A stretch of 64,000 nucleotides of DNA from Taudactylus pleione. Its lineage: Eukaryota > Chordata > Amphibia > Anura > Myobatrachidae. Position numbers and translations under genes: made by a program. Location: the NCBI GenBank assembly GCA_031769625.1, contig JAUIMM010000890.1, forward strand, positions 836,001 to 900,000, written 5' to 3'. Under the pieces are notes generated by a model. The model ran no database searches, was not told the DNA's origin, and saw only the letters and a program-made list of their open reading frames with translations. Position 1 is the stretch's first letter; every line of letters starts with the position of its first letter. Below, piece by piece: positions 21,735 to 35,594 of the stretch.

Positions 21735-23805
21735 TCCCTATGCTGGGCTGTGCTTACACTGAACGGATATGAGAAGGCAGCAGTGGGTGTCCCTATGCTG
21801 GGCTGTGCTTACACTCTACAGATATGAGGAGGCAGCAGTGGGTGTCCCTATGCTGGGCTGTGCTTACACTGTACGTATATGAGGAGGCAGCAGTGGGCGT
21901 CACTATGCTGGGCTGTGATTACACTGTACGGATATGAGAAGGCAGCAGTGGGTGTCCCTATGCTGGGCTGTGCTTACACTGTACGGATATGAGGAGGTAG
22001 CAGTGGGCATCCCTATACTGGGCTGTGATTACACTCTACAGATATGAGGAGGCAGCAGTGGGTGTCCCTATGCTGGGCTGTGCTTACACTGTACGTATAT
22101 GAGGAGGCAGCAGTGGGCGTCCCTATGCTGGGCTGTGATTACACTGTACGGATATGAGAAGACAGGAGAGGGCGTCCCTATGCTGGGCTGTACTTACACT
22201 GTACGTATATGAGGAGGCAGCAGTGGGTGTCCCTATGCTGGGCTGTGCTTACACTGTACGTATATGAGGAGGCAGCAGTGGGTGTCCCTATGCTGTGCTG
22301 TGATTACACTGTACAGATATGAGAAGACAGCAGTGAGTGTCCCTATGCTGGGCTGTGCTTACACTGTATAGATATGAGGAGGCAGCAGTGGGTGTCCCTA
22401 TGCTGGGCTGTGATTACACTGTACAGATATGAGAAGACAGCAGTGAGTGTCCCTATGCTGGGCTGTGCTTACACTGTATAGATATGAGAAGGCAGCAGTG
22501 GGCGTCCCTATGCTGGGCTGTGATTACACTGTACAGATATGAGAAGACAGCAGTGAGTGTCCCTATGCTGGGCTGTGCTTACACTATATAGATATGAGGA
22601 GGCAGCAGTGGGCGTCCCTATACTGGGCTGTGATTACACTGTACAGATATGAGGAGGCAGCAGTAGGTGTCCCTATGCTGCGCTGTACTTACACTGTATG
22701 TATATGAGAAGGCAGCAGTGGGCGTCCCTATGCTGGGCTGTGATTACACTGTACACTTATGAGAAGGCAGCAGTGGGCGTCCCTATGCAGGGCAGTGCTT
22801 ACACTGTACGGATATGAGGAGGCAGCAGTGGGCGTCCCTATGCTGGGCTGTGATTACACTGTACAGATATGAGGAGGCAGCAGTGGGTGTCCCTATGCTG
22901 GGCTGTGCTTACACTATACGCATATGTGAAGGCAGCAGTGGGCGTCCCTATGCTGGGCTGTGCTTACACTATACGGATATGAGAAGGCAGCAGTGGGCGC
23001 CCCTATGCTGGGCTGTGCTTACACTGTACAGATATGAGAAGGCATCAGTGGGCGTCCCTATGCTGGGCTGTGCTTACACTGTACGGATATGAGGAGGCAG
23101 CAGAGGGCGTCACTATGCTGGGCTGTGATTACACTGTACGGATATGAGAAGGCAGCAGTGGGTGTCCCTATGCTGGGCTGTGCTTATGTTGTACGGATAT
23201 GAGGAGGCAGCAGTGGGTGTCCCTATGCTGGGCTGTGCTTATGTTGTACGGATATGAGGAGGGAGCAGTGGGTGTCCCTATGCTGGGCTGTGCTTACGCT
23301 TTATGGATATGAGGAGGGAGCAGTGGGCATCCCTATGTTGGGCTGTACTTACACTGTACAGATATGAGGAGGCAGCAGTGGGCATCCCTATGCTGGGCTG
23401 TGCTTACACTGTACGGATATGAGGAGGCAGCAGTGGGCATCCCTATGTTGGGCTGTACTTACACTGTACAGATATGAGGAGGCAGCAGTGGGCATCCCTA
23501 TGCTGGGCTGTGATTACACTGTATGGATATGAGGAGGCAGCAGTGGGCGTCCCTATGCTGGGCTGTGCTTACACTGTACAGATATGAGGAGGCAGCAGAG
23601 GGCGTCCCTATGCTGGGCTGTGCTTACACTGTACAGATATGAGGAGGCAGCAGTAGGTGTCCCTATGCTGGGCTTTGCTTACACTGTACGTATATGAGGA
23701 GGCAGCAGTGGGCGTCCCTATGCTGGGCTGTGATTACACTGTACGGATATGAGAAGACAGGAGAGGACGTCCCTATGCTGGGCTGTGCTTACACTGTATG
23801 GATAT
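21276..23805. repeat. 2.5-2.9-kb higher-order repeat, unit 1 (2,530 bp)
   Basis: Bounded by GAGAATGCAGCACTAGG landmarks at 21276 and 23806, exactly 46 monomers apart. It overlaps the end of the 1,045-bp duplication. It holds GAGATGAG tails, three 110-bp dimers (22321, 22431, 22541), a TACACTTATGAG tail near 22753 and the stop-less CATATGTGAAGG tail at 22921. All recur in the same order in units 2 and 3. No gene is present. Confidence 0.85.
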
Positions 23806-26720
23806 GAGAATGCAGCACTAGGTGCCCCTATGCTGGGCTGTTCTTACACTGTATGGATATGAGAAGGCAGCAGTAGGTGTCCCTATGCTGGGCTGTGCTT
23901 ACACTGTATGGATATGAAAAGGCAGCAGTAGGTGTCCCTATGCTGGGCTGTGCTTACACTGTATGGATATGAAAAGGCAGCAGTAGGTGTCCTTATGCTG
24001 GGCTGTGCTTACACTGTACGTATATGAGGAGGCAGCAGTGGGCGTCCCTATGCTGGGCGGTGATTACACTGTACGGATATGAGAAGACAGGAGAGGGCGT
24101 CCCTAAGCTGGGCTGTGCTTACACTGTACAGATATGAGGAGGCAGCAGTGGGCGTCCCAATGATGGGCTGTGTTTACACTGTACGGAGATGAGAAGGCAG
24201 CAGTGGGCGTCCCTATGCTGGGCTGTGATTACACTGTACGGATATGAGGAGGCAGCAGTGGGCATCCCTATGCTGGGCTGTGCTTACACTGACCGGATAT
24301 GAGAAGGCAGCAGTGGGTGTCCCTATGCTGGGCTGTGCTTACACTCTACAGATATGAGGAGGCAGCAGTGGGTGTCCCTATGCTGGGCTGTGCTTACACT
24401 GTACGTATATGAGGAGGCAGCAGTGGGCGTCACTATGCTGGGCTGTGATTACACTGTACGGATATGAGAAGGCAGCAGTGGGTGTCCCTATGCTGGGCTG
24501 TGCTTACACTGTACGGATATGAGGAGGCAGCAGTGGGCGTCCCTATGCTGGGCTGTGATTACACTCTACAGATATGAGGAGGCAGCAGTGGGTGTCCCTA
24601 TGCTGGGCTGTGCTTACACTGTACGTATATGAGGAGGCAGCAGTGGGCGTCCCTATGCTGTGCTGTGATTACACTGTACAGATATGAGAAGACAGCAGTG
24701 AGTGTCCCTATGCTGGGCTGTGCTTACACTGTATAGATATGAGGAGGCAGCAGTGGGTGTCCCTATGCTGGGCTGTGATTACACTGTACAGATATGAGAA
24801 GACAGCAGTGAGTGTCCCTATGCTGGGCTGTGCTTACACTGTATAGATATGAGAAGGCAGCAGTGGGCGTCCCTATGCTGGGCTGTGATTACATTGTACA
24901 GATATGAGAAGGCAGCAGTGGGTGTCCCTATGCTGGGCTGTGCTTACACTGTACGGATATGAGGAGGTAGCAGTGGGCATCCCTATACTGGGCTGTGATT
25001 ACACTCTACAGATATGAGGAGGCAGGAGTGGGTGTCCCTATGCTGGGCTGTGCTTACACTGTACGTATATGAGGAGGCAGCAGTGGGCGTCCCTATGCTG
25101 GGCTGTGATTACACTGTACGGATATGAGAAGACAGGAGAGGGCGTCCCTATGCTGGGCTGTACTTACACTGTACGTATATGAGGAGGCAGCAGTGGGTGT
25201 CCCTATGCTGGGCTGTGCTTACACTGTACGTATATGAGGAGGCAGCAGTGGGTGTCCCTATGCTGTGCTGTGATTACACTGTACAGATATGAGAAGACAG
25301 CAGTGAGTGTCCCTATGCTGGGCTGTGCTTACACTGTATAGATATGAGGAGGCAGCAGTGGGTGTCCCTATGCTGGGCTGTGATTACACTGTACAGATAT
25401 GAGAAGACAGCAGTGAGTGTCCCTATGCTGGGCTGTGCTTACACTGTATAGATATGAGAAGGCAGCAGTGGGCGTCCCTATGCTGGGCTGTGATTACACT
25501 GTACAGATATGAGAAGACAGCAGTGAGTGTCCCTATGCTGGGCTGTGCTTACACTATATAGATATGAGGAGGCAGCAGTGGGCGTCCCTATACTGGGCTG
25601 TGATTACACTGTACAGATATGAGGAGGCAGCAGTAGGTGTCCCTATGCTGCGCTGTACTTACACTGTATGTATATGAGAAGGCAGCAGTGGGCGTCCCTA
25701 TGCTGGGCTGTGATTACACTGTACACTTATGAGAAGGCAGCAGTGGGCGTCCCTATGCAGGGCAGTGCTTACACTGTACGGATATGAGGAGGCAGCAGTG
25801 GGCGTCCCTATGCTGGGCTGTGATTACACTGTACAGATATGAGGAGGCAGCAGTGGGTGTCCCTATGCTGGGCTGTGCTTACACTATACGCATATGTGAA
25901 GGCAGCAGTGGGCGTCCCTATGCTGGGCTGTGCTTACACTATACGGATATGAGAAGGCAGCAGTGGGTGTCCCTATACTGGGCTGTGATTACACTGTACG
26001 GATATGAGAAGGCAGCAGTGGGCGCCCCTATGCTGGGCTGTGCTTACACTGTACAGATATGAGAAGGCATCAGTGGGCGTCCCTATGCTGGGCTGTGCTT
26101 ACACTGTACGGATATGAGGAGGCAGCAGAGGGCGTCACTATGCTGGGCTGTGATTACACTGTACGGATATGAGAAGGCAGCAGTGGGTGTCCCTATGCTG
26201 GGCTGTGCTTATGTTGTACGGATATGAGGAGGGAGCAGTGGGTGTCCCTATGCTGGGCTGTGCTTACGCTTTATGGATATGAGGAGGGAGCAGTGGGCGT
26301 CCCTATGCTGGGCTGTGCTTACACTGTACGGATATGAGGAGGCAGCAGTGGGCATCCCTATGTTGGGCTGTACTTACACTGTACAGATATGAGGAGGCAG
26401 CAGTGGGCATCCCTATGCTGGGCTGTGATTACACTGTATGGATATGAGGAGGCAGCAGTGGGCGTCCCTATGCTGGGCTGTGCTTACACTGTACAGATAT
26501 GAGGAGGCAGCAGAGGGCGTCCCTATGCTGGGCTGTGCTTACACTGTACAGATATGAGGAGGCAGCAGTAGGTGTCCCTATGCTGGGCTTTGCTTACACT
26601 GTACGTATATGAGGAGGCAGCAGTGGGCGTCCCTATGCTGGGCTGTGATTACACTGTACGGATATGAGAAGACAGGAGAGGGCGTCCCTATGCTGGGCTG
26701 TGCTTACACTGTATGGATAT
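23806..26720. repeat. 2.5-2.9-kb higher-order repeat, unit 2 (2,915 bp)
   Basis: Exactly 53 monomers between landmarks. CATATGTGAAGG lies at 25891, 2,970 bases after its partner in unit 1. This unit has two separate clusters of the 110-bp dimer (24686 and 24796; 25291, 25401 and 25511), so a sub-block was duplicated inside it. Confidence 0.85.
25266..25595. repeat. 110-bp dimer repeated three times (example cluster)
   Basis: Two monomer types alternate: one headed AGACAGCAGTGAGTGTCCC with a TATAGATATG tail, and one ordinary unit with a CAGATATGAG tail. The AGACAGCAG heads follow GAG at 25291, 25401 and 25511. Equivalent clusters lie at 22321-22600, 24686-24850, 27601-27870 and 28041-28200. 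Confidence 0.85.
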
Positions 26721-28760
26721 GAGAATGCAGCACTAGGTGCCCCTATGCTGGGCTGTGCTTACACTGTATGGATATGAGAAGGCAGCACTAGGTGTCCCTA
26801 TGCTGGGCTGTGCTTACACTGTATGGATATGAGAAGGCAGCAGTAGGTGTCCCTATGCTGGGCTGTGATTACACTGTATGGATATGAGAAGGCAGTAGTA
26901 GGTGTCCCTATGCTGGGCTGTGCTTACACTGTACGTATATGAGGAGGCAGCAGTGGGCGTCCCTATGCTGGGCGGTGATTACACTGTACGGATATGAGAA
27001 GACAGGAGAGGGCGTCCCTAAGCTGGGCTGTGCTTACACTGTACAGATATGAGGAGGCAGCAGTGGGCGTCCCAATGATGGGCTGTGTTTACACTGTACG
27101 GAGATGAGAAGGCAGCAGTGGGCGTCCCTATGCTGGGCTGTGATTACACTGTACGGATATGAGGAGGCAGCAGTGGGCATCCCTATGCTGGGCTGTGCTT
27201 ACACTGACCGGATATGAGAAGGCAGCAGTGGGTGTCCCTATGCTGGGCTGTGCTTACACTCTACAGATATGAGGAGGCAGCAGTGGGTGTCCCTATGCTG
27301 GGCTGTGCTTACACTGTACGTATATGAGGAGGCAGCAGTGGGCGTCACTATGCTGGGCTGTGATTACACTGTACGGATATGAGAAGGCAGCAGTGGGTGT
27401 CCCTATGCTGGGCTGTGCTTACACTGTACGGATATGAGGAGGCAGCAGTGGGCGTCCCTATGCTGGGCTGTGATTACACTCTACAGATATGAGGAGGCAG
27501 CAGTGGGTGTCCCTATGCTGGGCTGTGCTTACACTGTACGTATATGAGGAGGCAGCAGAGGGCGTCCCTATGCTGTGCTGTGATTACACTGTACAGATAT
27601 GAGAAGACAGCAGTGAGTGTCCCTATGCTGGGCTGTGCTTACACTGTATAGATATGAGGAGGCAGCAGTGGGTGTCCCTATGCTGGGCTGTGATTACACT
27701 GTACAGATATGAGAAGACAGCAGTGAGTGTCCCTATGCTGGGCTGTGCTTACACTGTATAGATATGAGAAGGCAGCAGTGGGCGTCCCTATGCTGGGCTG
27801 TGATTACATTGTACAGATATGAGAAGACAGCAGTGAGTGTCCCTATGCTGGGCTGTGCTTACACTATATAGATATGAGGAGGCAGCAGTGGGCGTCCCTA
27901 TACTGGGCTGTGATTACACTGTACAGATATGAGGAGGCAGCAGTGGGTGTCCCTATGCTGGGCTGTACTTACACTGTATAGATATGAGGAGGCAGCAGTG
28001 GGTGTCCCTATGCTGTGCTGTGATTACACTGTACAGATATGAGAAGACAGCAGTGAGTGTCCCTATGCTGGGCTGTGCTTACACTGTATAGATATGAGGA
28101 GGCAGCAGTGGGCGTCCCTATGCTGGGCTGTGATTACACTGTACAGATATGAGAAGACAGCAGTGAGTGTCCCTATGCTGGGCTGTGCTTACACTATATA
28201 GATATGAGGAGGCAGCAGTGGGCGTCCCTATACTGGGCTGTGATTACACTGTACAGATATGAGGAGGAAGCAGTAGGTGTCCCTATGCTGCGCTGTACTT
28301 ACACTGTACACTTATGAGAAGGCAGCAGTGGGCGTCCCTATGCTGGGCAGTGCTTACACTGTACGGGTATGAGGAGGCAGCAGTGGGCGTCCCTATGCTG
28401 GGCTGTGCTTACACTGTACGGATATGAGGAGGCAGCAGTAGGAGTCCCTATGCTGGGCTGTGATTACACTGTACAGATATGAGGAGGCAGCAGTGGGTGT
28501 CCCTATGCTGGGCTGTGCTTACACTATACGCATATGTGAAGGCAGCAGTGGGCGTCCCTATGCTGGGCTGTGCTTACACTATACGGATATGAGAAGGCAG
28601 CAGTGGGTGTCCCTATACTGGGCTGTGATTACACTGTACGGATATGAGAAGGCAGCAGTGGGCGCCCCTATGCTGGGCTGTGCTTACACTGTACAGATAT
28701 GAGAAGGCATCAGTGGGCGTCCCTATGCTGGGCTGTGCTTAAATGTACGGATATGAGGAG
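26721..28760. repeat. 2.5-2.9-kb higher-order repeat, unit 3 (partial)
   Basis: Same landmark order, with 110-bp dimers at 27601, 27711, 27821, 28041 and 28151 and CATATGTGAAGG at 28531, 2,640 bases (48 monomers) after unit 2. From about 28740 (CTTAAATGTACGG, a private deletion) the sequence moves into a block T-like and then 9.5-kb-like tract. Confidence 0.8.
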
Positions 28761-29055
28761 GCAGCAGTGGGCGTCCCTATGCTGGGCTGTGATTACACTG
28801 TACGGATATTTGAAGGCAGCAGTGGGTGTCCCTATGCTGGGCTGTGCTTATGTTGTACGGATATGAGGAGGCAGCAGTGGGTGTCCCTATGCTGGGCTGT
28901 GCTTATGTTGTACGGATATGAGGAGGGAGCAGTGGGTGTCCCTATGCTGGGCTGTGCTTACGCTTTATGGATATGAGGAGGGAGCAGTGGGCGTCCCTAT
29001 GCTGGGCTGTGCTTACACTGTACGGATATGAGGAGGCAGCAGTGGGCATCCCTAT
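28761..29055. repeat. Monomers with block T-like variants
   Basis: Contains two TTATGTTGTACGG monomers and one CTTACGCTTTATGG monomer with AGGGAGCAG heads, as in block T, but lacks the rest of that block. No gene is present. Confidence 0.7.
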
Positions 29056-29820
29056 GTTGGGCTGTACTTACACTGTACAGATATGAGGAGGCAGCAGTGG
29101 GCATCCCTATGCTGGGCTGTGATTACACTGTATGGATATGAGGAGGCAGCAGTGGGCGTCCCTATGCTGGGGTGTGCTTACACTGTACATATATGAGGAG
29201 GCAGCAGTGGGCGTCCCTATGCTGGGCTGTGATTACACTGTACGGATATGAGAAGGCAGCAGTGGGCGTCCCTATGCTGGGCTGTGATTACACTGTACAG
29301 ATATGAGAAGGCAGCAGTAGGTGTCCCTATGCTGGGCTGTGCTTACACTGTACAGATATGAGGAGGCAGCAGTGGGTGTACCTATGCTGGGCTGTGCTTA
29401 CACTGTATGGATATGAGAATGCAGCAGTAGGTGTCCCTATGCTGGTCTGTGCTTACACTGTATGGATATGAGAAGGCAGCAGTGGGCGTCCCTATGCTGG
29501 GCTGTGATTACACTGTACGGATATGAGAAGACAGGAGAGGGCGTCCCTATGCTGGGCTGTGCTTACACTGTACAGATATGAGGAGGCAGCAGTGGGCGTC
29601 CCAATGATGGGCTGTGATTACACTGTACGGATAGGAGAAGGCAGCAGTGGGCGTCCCTATGCTGGGCTGTGATTACACAGTATGGATATGAGGAGGCAGC
29701 AGTGGGCATCCCTATGCTGAGCTGTGCTTACACTGTACAGATATGAGAAGGCAGCAGTTGGCGTTCCTATGCTGGGCTGTGATTACACTGTACGGATATG
29801 AGAAGGCAGCAGTGGGTGTC
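29056..29820. repeat. Block matching 9.5-10.2 kb, copy 2
   Basis: Partner of 9531-10240. This copy keeps the full GAGAAGACAGGAGAGGG monomer near 29525 that is fused out of the first copy, so the deletion happened in the other copy. The ATAGGAGAAG tail is at 29631. Confidence 0.8.
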
Positions 29821-30684
29821 CCTATGCTGGGCTGTGATTACACTGTACGGATATGAGAAGGCAGCAGTGGGTGTCCCTATGCTGGGCTGTGATTACACTG
29901 TACAGATATGAGAAGGCAGCAGTGGGCGTCCCTATGCTGGGCAGTGCTTACACTGTTCGGATATGAGGAGGCAGCAGTGGGCGTCCCTATGCTGGGCTGT
30001 GCTTACACTGTACAGATATGAGGAGGCAGCAGTAGGAGTCCCTATGCTGGGCTGTGATTACACTGTACAGATATGAGGAGGTAGCAGTGGGCGTCCCTAT
30101 ACTGGGCTGTGATTACACTGTACGGATATGAGAAGGCAGCAGTGGGTGTCCCTATGCTGGGCTGTGCTTACACTGTACAGATATGAGGAGGCAGCAGTTG
30201 GTGTCCCTATACTGGGCTGTGATTACACTGTACAGATATGAGGAGGCAGCAGTGGGTGTCCCTATGCTGGGCTGTGATTACACTGTACGGATATGAGAAG
30301 GCAGCAGATGGTGTCCCTATGCTGGGCTGTGATTACACTGTACGGATATGAGAAGGCAGCAGTGGGTGTCCCTATGCTGGGCTGTGATTACACTGTATGG
30401 ATATGAGGAGGCAGCAGTAGGTGTCCCTTTGCTGGGCTGTGCTTATACTGTACGGATATGAGGAGGCAGCAGTGGGCGTCCCTATGCTGGGCTGTGCTTT
30501 CACTGTATGGCTATGAGGAGGTAGCAGTGGGTGTCCCTATGCTGGGCTGTGCTTTGCGCTGTACGGATATGAGGAGGCAGTAGTGGGCGTCCCTATGCTG
30601 GGCTGTGATTACACTGTACGATTATGAGGAGGCAGCAGTGGGAATCCCTATGCTGGGCTGTGCTTACACTGTTCGGATATGAGG
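29821..30684. repeat. Lead-in to the 9-10-kb higher-order repeat
   Basis: Holds the CAGCAGATGG monomer (30306), a CCCTTTGCTGGG monomer, a GGCTATGAGGAGGTAGCAG monomer and the GCTTTGCGCTGTACGG monomer near 30551. This set precedes type I short units about 380 bases later. No gene is present. Confidence 0.75.
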
Positions 30685-33600
30685 AGGCGACAGTGGCAAT
30701 CCCTATGGGAGGTGGCAGTGGGAATCCCTATGCGGGGCTGTGCTTACACTGTATGGATATGAGGAGGCAGCAGTGGGTGTCCCTATGCTGGGCTGTGATT
30801 ACACTGTACGGATATGAAGAGGCAGCAGTGGGCGTCCCTATGCTGGGCTGTACTTACACTGTACGGATATGAGAAGGCAGCAGTGGGCGTCCCTATGCTG
30901 GGCTGTGATTACACTGTACAGATATGAGAAGGCAGCAGAAGGTGTCCCTATGCTGGGCTGTGCTTACACTGTACAGATATGAGGAAGCAGCAGTGGGTGT
31001 CCCTATGCTGGGCTGTGCTTACACTGTACAGATATGAGGAGGCAGCAGTGGGTGTCCCTATGCTGGGCTGTGATTACACTGTACGGATATGAGGAGGCAG
31101 CAGTGGGTGTCCCTATGCTGGGCTGTGCTTACACTGTACAGATATGAGGAGGTAGCAGTGGGCGTCCCTATGCTGGGCTGTACGTACACTGTACGGATAT
31201 GAGGAGGCAGCAGTGGGTGTCCCTATGTTGGGCTGTGCTTACACTGTACGTATATGAGGAGGCAGCAGTGGGCGTCCCTATGCTGGGCTGTGATTACACC
31301 ATTCGGATATGAGAAGACAGGAGAGGGCGTCCCTATGTTGGGCTGTGCTTACACTGTATGGATATGAGAATGCAGCAGTAGGTGTCCCTATGCTTGGCTG
31401 TGCTTACACTGTACAGATATGAGAAGGCAGCAGTAGGTGTCCCTATGCTGGGCTGTGCTTACACTGTATGGATATGAGAAGGCAGCAGTAGGTGTCCCTA
31501 TGCTGGGCTGTGCTTACACTGTACAGATATGAGGAGGCAGCAGTGGGCGTCCCTATGCTGTGCTGTGCTTACACTGTACAGATATGAGGAGGCAGCAGTA
31601 GGAGTCCCTATGCTGGGCTGTGATTACACTGTATGGATATGAGGAGGCAGCAGTGGGCGTCCCTATACTGGGCTGTGATTACACTGTACGGATATGAGAA
31701 GGCAGCAGTGGGTGTCCCTATGCTGGGCTGTGCTTACACTGTAAAGATATGAGGTGGCAGCAGTGGGTGTCCCTATACTGGGCTGTGATTACACTGTAAA
31801 GATATGAGGAGTCAGCAGTGGGTGTCCCTATGCTGGGCTGTGATTACACTGTACGGATATGAGAAGGCAGCAGATGGTGTCCCTATGCTGGGCTGTGATT
31901 ACACTGTACGGATATGAGAAGGCAGCAGTGGGTGTCCCTATGCTGGGCTGTGATTACACTGTATGGATATGAGGAGGCAGCAGTAGGTGTCCCTTTGCTG
32001 GGCTGTGCTTACACTGTACGGATATGAGGAGGCAGCAGTGGGCGTCCCTATGCTGGGCTGTGCTTTCACTGTATGGCTATGAGGAGGTAGCAGTGGGTGT
32101 CCCTATGCTGGGCTGTGCTTTGCGCTGTACGGATATGAGGAGGCAGTAGTGGGCGTCCCTATGCTGGGCTGTGATTACACTGTACGATTATGAGGAGGCA
32201 GCAGTGGGAATCCCTATGCTGGGCTGTGCTTACACTGTACGGATATGAGGAGGCGACAGTGGCAATCCCTATGGGAGGTGGCAGTGGGAATCCCTATGCG
32301 GGGCTGTGCTTACACTGTATGGATATGAGGAGGCAGCAGTGGGTGTCCCTATGCTGGGCTGTGATAACACTGTACGGATATGAAGAGGCAGCAGTGGGCG
32401 TCCCCATGCTGGGCTGTACTTACACTGTACGGATATGATAAGGCAGCAGTGGGCGTCCCTATGCTGGGCTGTGATTACACTGTACAGATATGAGAAGGCA
32501 GCAGTAGGTGTCCCTATGCTGGGCTGTGCTTACACTGTACAGATATGAGGAGGCAGCAGTGGGTATGCTGGGCTGTGCTTACACTGTACAGATATGAGGA
32601 GGCAGCAGTGGGTGTCCCTATGCTGGGCTGTGATTACACTGTACGGATATGAGGAGGCACCAGTGGGTGTCCCTATGCTGGGCTGTGCTTACACTGTACA
32701 GATATGAGGAGGTAGCAGTGGGCGTCCCTATGCTGGGCTGTACGTACACTGTACGGATATGAGGAGGCAGCAGTGGGTGTCCCTATGTTGGGCTGTGCTT
32801 ACACTGTACATATATGAGGAGGCAGCAGTGGGCGTCCCTATGCTGGGCTGTGATTACACCGTTCGGATATGAGAAGACAGGAGAGGGCGTCCCTATGTTG
32901 GGCTGTGCTTACACTGTATGGATATGAGAATGCAGCAGTAGGTGTCCCTATGCTTGGCTGTGCTTACACTGTATGGATATGAGAAGGCAGCAGTAGGTGT
33001 CCCTATGCTGGGCTGTGCTTACACTATATGGATATGAGAAGGCAGCAGTAGGTGTCCCTATGCTGGGCTGTGCTTACACTGTACAGATATGAGGAGGCAG
33101 CAGTGGGCATCCCTATGCTGTGCTGTGCTTACACTATATAGATATGAGGAGGCAGCAGTGGGCGTCCCTATGCTGGGCTGTGATTACACTGTACAGATAT
33201 GAGGAGGCAGCAGTAGGTGTCCCTATGCTGGGCTGTGATTACACTGTACGGATATGAGAAGGCAGCAGTGGGTGTCCCTATGCTGCGCTGTACTTACACT
33301 GTATGTATATGAGAAGGCAGCAGTGGGCGTCCCTATGCTGGGCTGTAATTACACTGTTTGGATATGAGGAGGCAGCAGTGGGCGTCCCTATACTGGGCTG
33401 TGCCTACACTGTACAGATATGAGGAGGCAGCAGTGGGCGTCCCTATACTGGGCTGTGCCTACACTGTACAGATATGAGGAGGCAGCAGTGGGCGTCCCTA
33501 TACTGAGCTGTGCTTACACTGTACAGATTTGAGAAGGCAGCAGTTGGCGTCCCTATGCTGGGCAGTGCTTACACTGTACGGATATGAGGAGGCTGCAGTG

Positions 33601-34554
33601 GGCGTCCCTATGCTGGGCTGTGCTTACACTGTATGGATATGAGGAGGCAGCAGTAGGAGTCCATATGCTGGGCTGTGATTACACTGTACAGATATGAGGA
33701 GGCAGCAGTGGGCGTCCCTATGCTGGGCTGTGCTTACACTGTACAGATATGAGGAGGCAGCAGTGGGTGTCCCTATACTTGGCTGTGATTACACTGTACA
33801 GATATGAGGAGGCAGCAGTGGGTGTCCCTATGCTGGGCTGTGATTACACTGTACGGATATGAGAAGGCAGCAGTTGGTGTCCCTATGCTGGGCTGTGATT
33901 ACACTGTACGGATATGAGAAGGCAGCAGTGGGCGTCCCTATGCTGGGCTGTGCTTACACTGTACAGATATGAGGAGGCAGCAGTGGGCGTCCCTATGCTG
34001 GGCTGTGCTTACACTGTACAGATATGAGGAGGCAGCAGTGGGTGTCCCTATACTTGGCATTGATTACACTGTATGGATATGAGGAGGCAGCAGTAGGTGT
34101 CCCTTTGCTGGGCTGTGCTTATGCTGTACGGATATGAGGAGGCAGCAGTGGGCGTCCCTATGCTGGGCTGTGCTTACACTGTATGGCTATGAGGAGGTAG
34201 CAGTGGGTGTCCCTATGCTGGGCTGTGCTTACACTGTACGGATATGAAGAGGCAGCAGTGGGTGTCCCTATGCTGGGCTGTGATTACACTGTACGATTAT
34301 GAGGAGGCAGCAGTGGGAATCCCTATGCTGGGCTGTGCTTACACTGTACGGATATGAGGAGGCGACAGTGGCAATCCCTAAGGGAGGTGGCAGTGGGAAT
34401 CCCTATGCTGGGCTGTGCTTACACTGTATGGATATGAGGAGGCAGCAGTGGGTGTCCCTATGCTGGGGTGTGATTACACTGTACGGATATGAAGAGGCAG
34501 CAGTGGGTGTCCCTATGCTGGGCTGTACTTACACTGTACGGATATGAGAAGGCA

Positions 34555-35180
34555 GCAGTGGGTGTCCCTATGCTGGGTTGTGATTACACTGTACAGATAT
34601 GAGAAGGCAGCAGTGGTTGTCCCTATGCTGGGCTGTGATTACACTGTACGATTATGTGGAGGCAGCAGTGGGAATCCCTATGCTGGGCTGTGCTTACACT
34701 GTACGGATATGAGTAGGCGACAGTGGCAATCCCTAATGGAGGTGGCAGTGGGAATCCCTATGCTGGGCTGTGCTTACACTGTATGGATATGAGGAGGCAG
34801 CAGTGGGTGTCCCTATGCTGGGTTGTGATTACACTGTACAGATATGAGAAGGCAGCAGTGGTTGTCCCTATGCTGGGCTGTGATTACACTGTACGGATAT
34901 GAGGAGGCAGCAGTGGGCGTCCCTATGCTGGGCTGTGATTACACTGTACGGATATGAGAAGGCAGCAGTAGACGACCCTATGCTGGGCTGTGATAACACT
35001 GTATGGATATGAGGAGGTAGCAGTGGCGTCCCTATGCTGGGCTGTGAATACACTGTACAGATATGAGGAGGCAGCAGTGGGTGTCCCTATGCTGGGCTGT
35101 GATTACACTGTACGGATATGAGAAGGCAGCAGATGGTGTCCCTATGCTGGGCTGTGATTACACTGTACGGATATGAGAAG
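34555..35180. repeat. Local 1,040-bp-spaced duplication, copy 1
   Basis: CTATGCTGGGTTGTG, GTGGTTGTCCC, a GAGTAGGCGACAG short unit (34715), AGTAGACGACCC and GTGGCGTCCC/GTGAATAC monomers recur in order at 35595-36220, exactly 1,040 bases on. One difference is GTGATAACAC near 34990, where the second copy has GTGATTACAC. Confidence 0.85.
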
Positions 35181-35594
35181 GCAGCAGTGGGTGTCCCTAT
35201 GCTGGGCTGTGATTACACTGTATGGATATGAGGAGGCAGCAGTAGGTGTCCCTTTGCTGGGCTGTGCTTATACTGTACGGATATGAGGAGGCAGCAGTGG
35301 GCGTCCCTATGCTGGGCTGTGCTTTCACTGTATGGCTATGAGGAGGTAGCAGTGGGTGTCCCTATGCTGGGCTGTGCTTTGCGCTGTACGGATATGAGGA
35401 GGCAGTAGTGGGCGTCCCTATGCTGGGCTGTGATTACACTGTACGATTATGAGGAGGCAGCAGTGGGAATCCCTATGCTGGGCTGTGCTTACACTGTACG
35501 GATATGAGGAGGCGACAGTGGCAATCCCTATGGGAGGTGGCAGTGGGAATCCCTATGCGGGGCTGTGCTTACACTGTATGGATATGAGGAGGCA

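Noticed and set aside
34868..35053. 61-codon reverse-strand open frame
   Set aside because: Contained in monomers with variant bases such as AGACGACCC that remove reverse stops; not conserved in the neighbouring copy as a frame.
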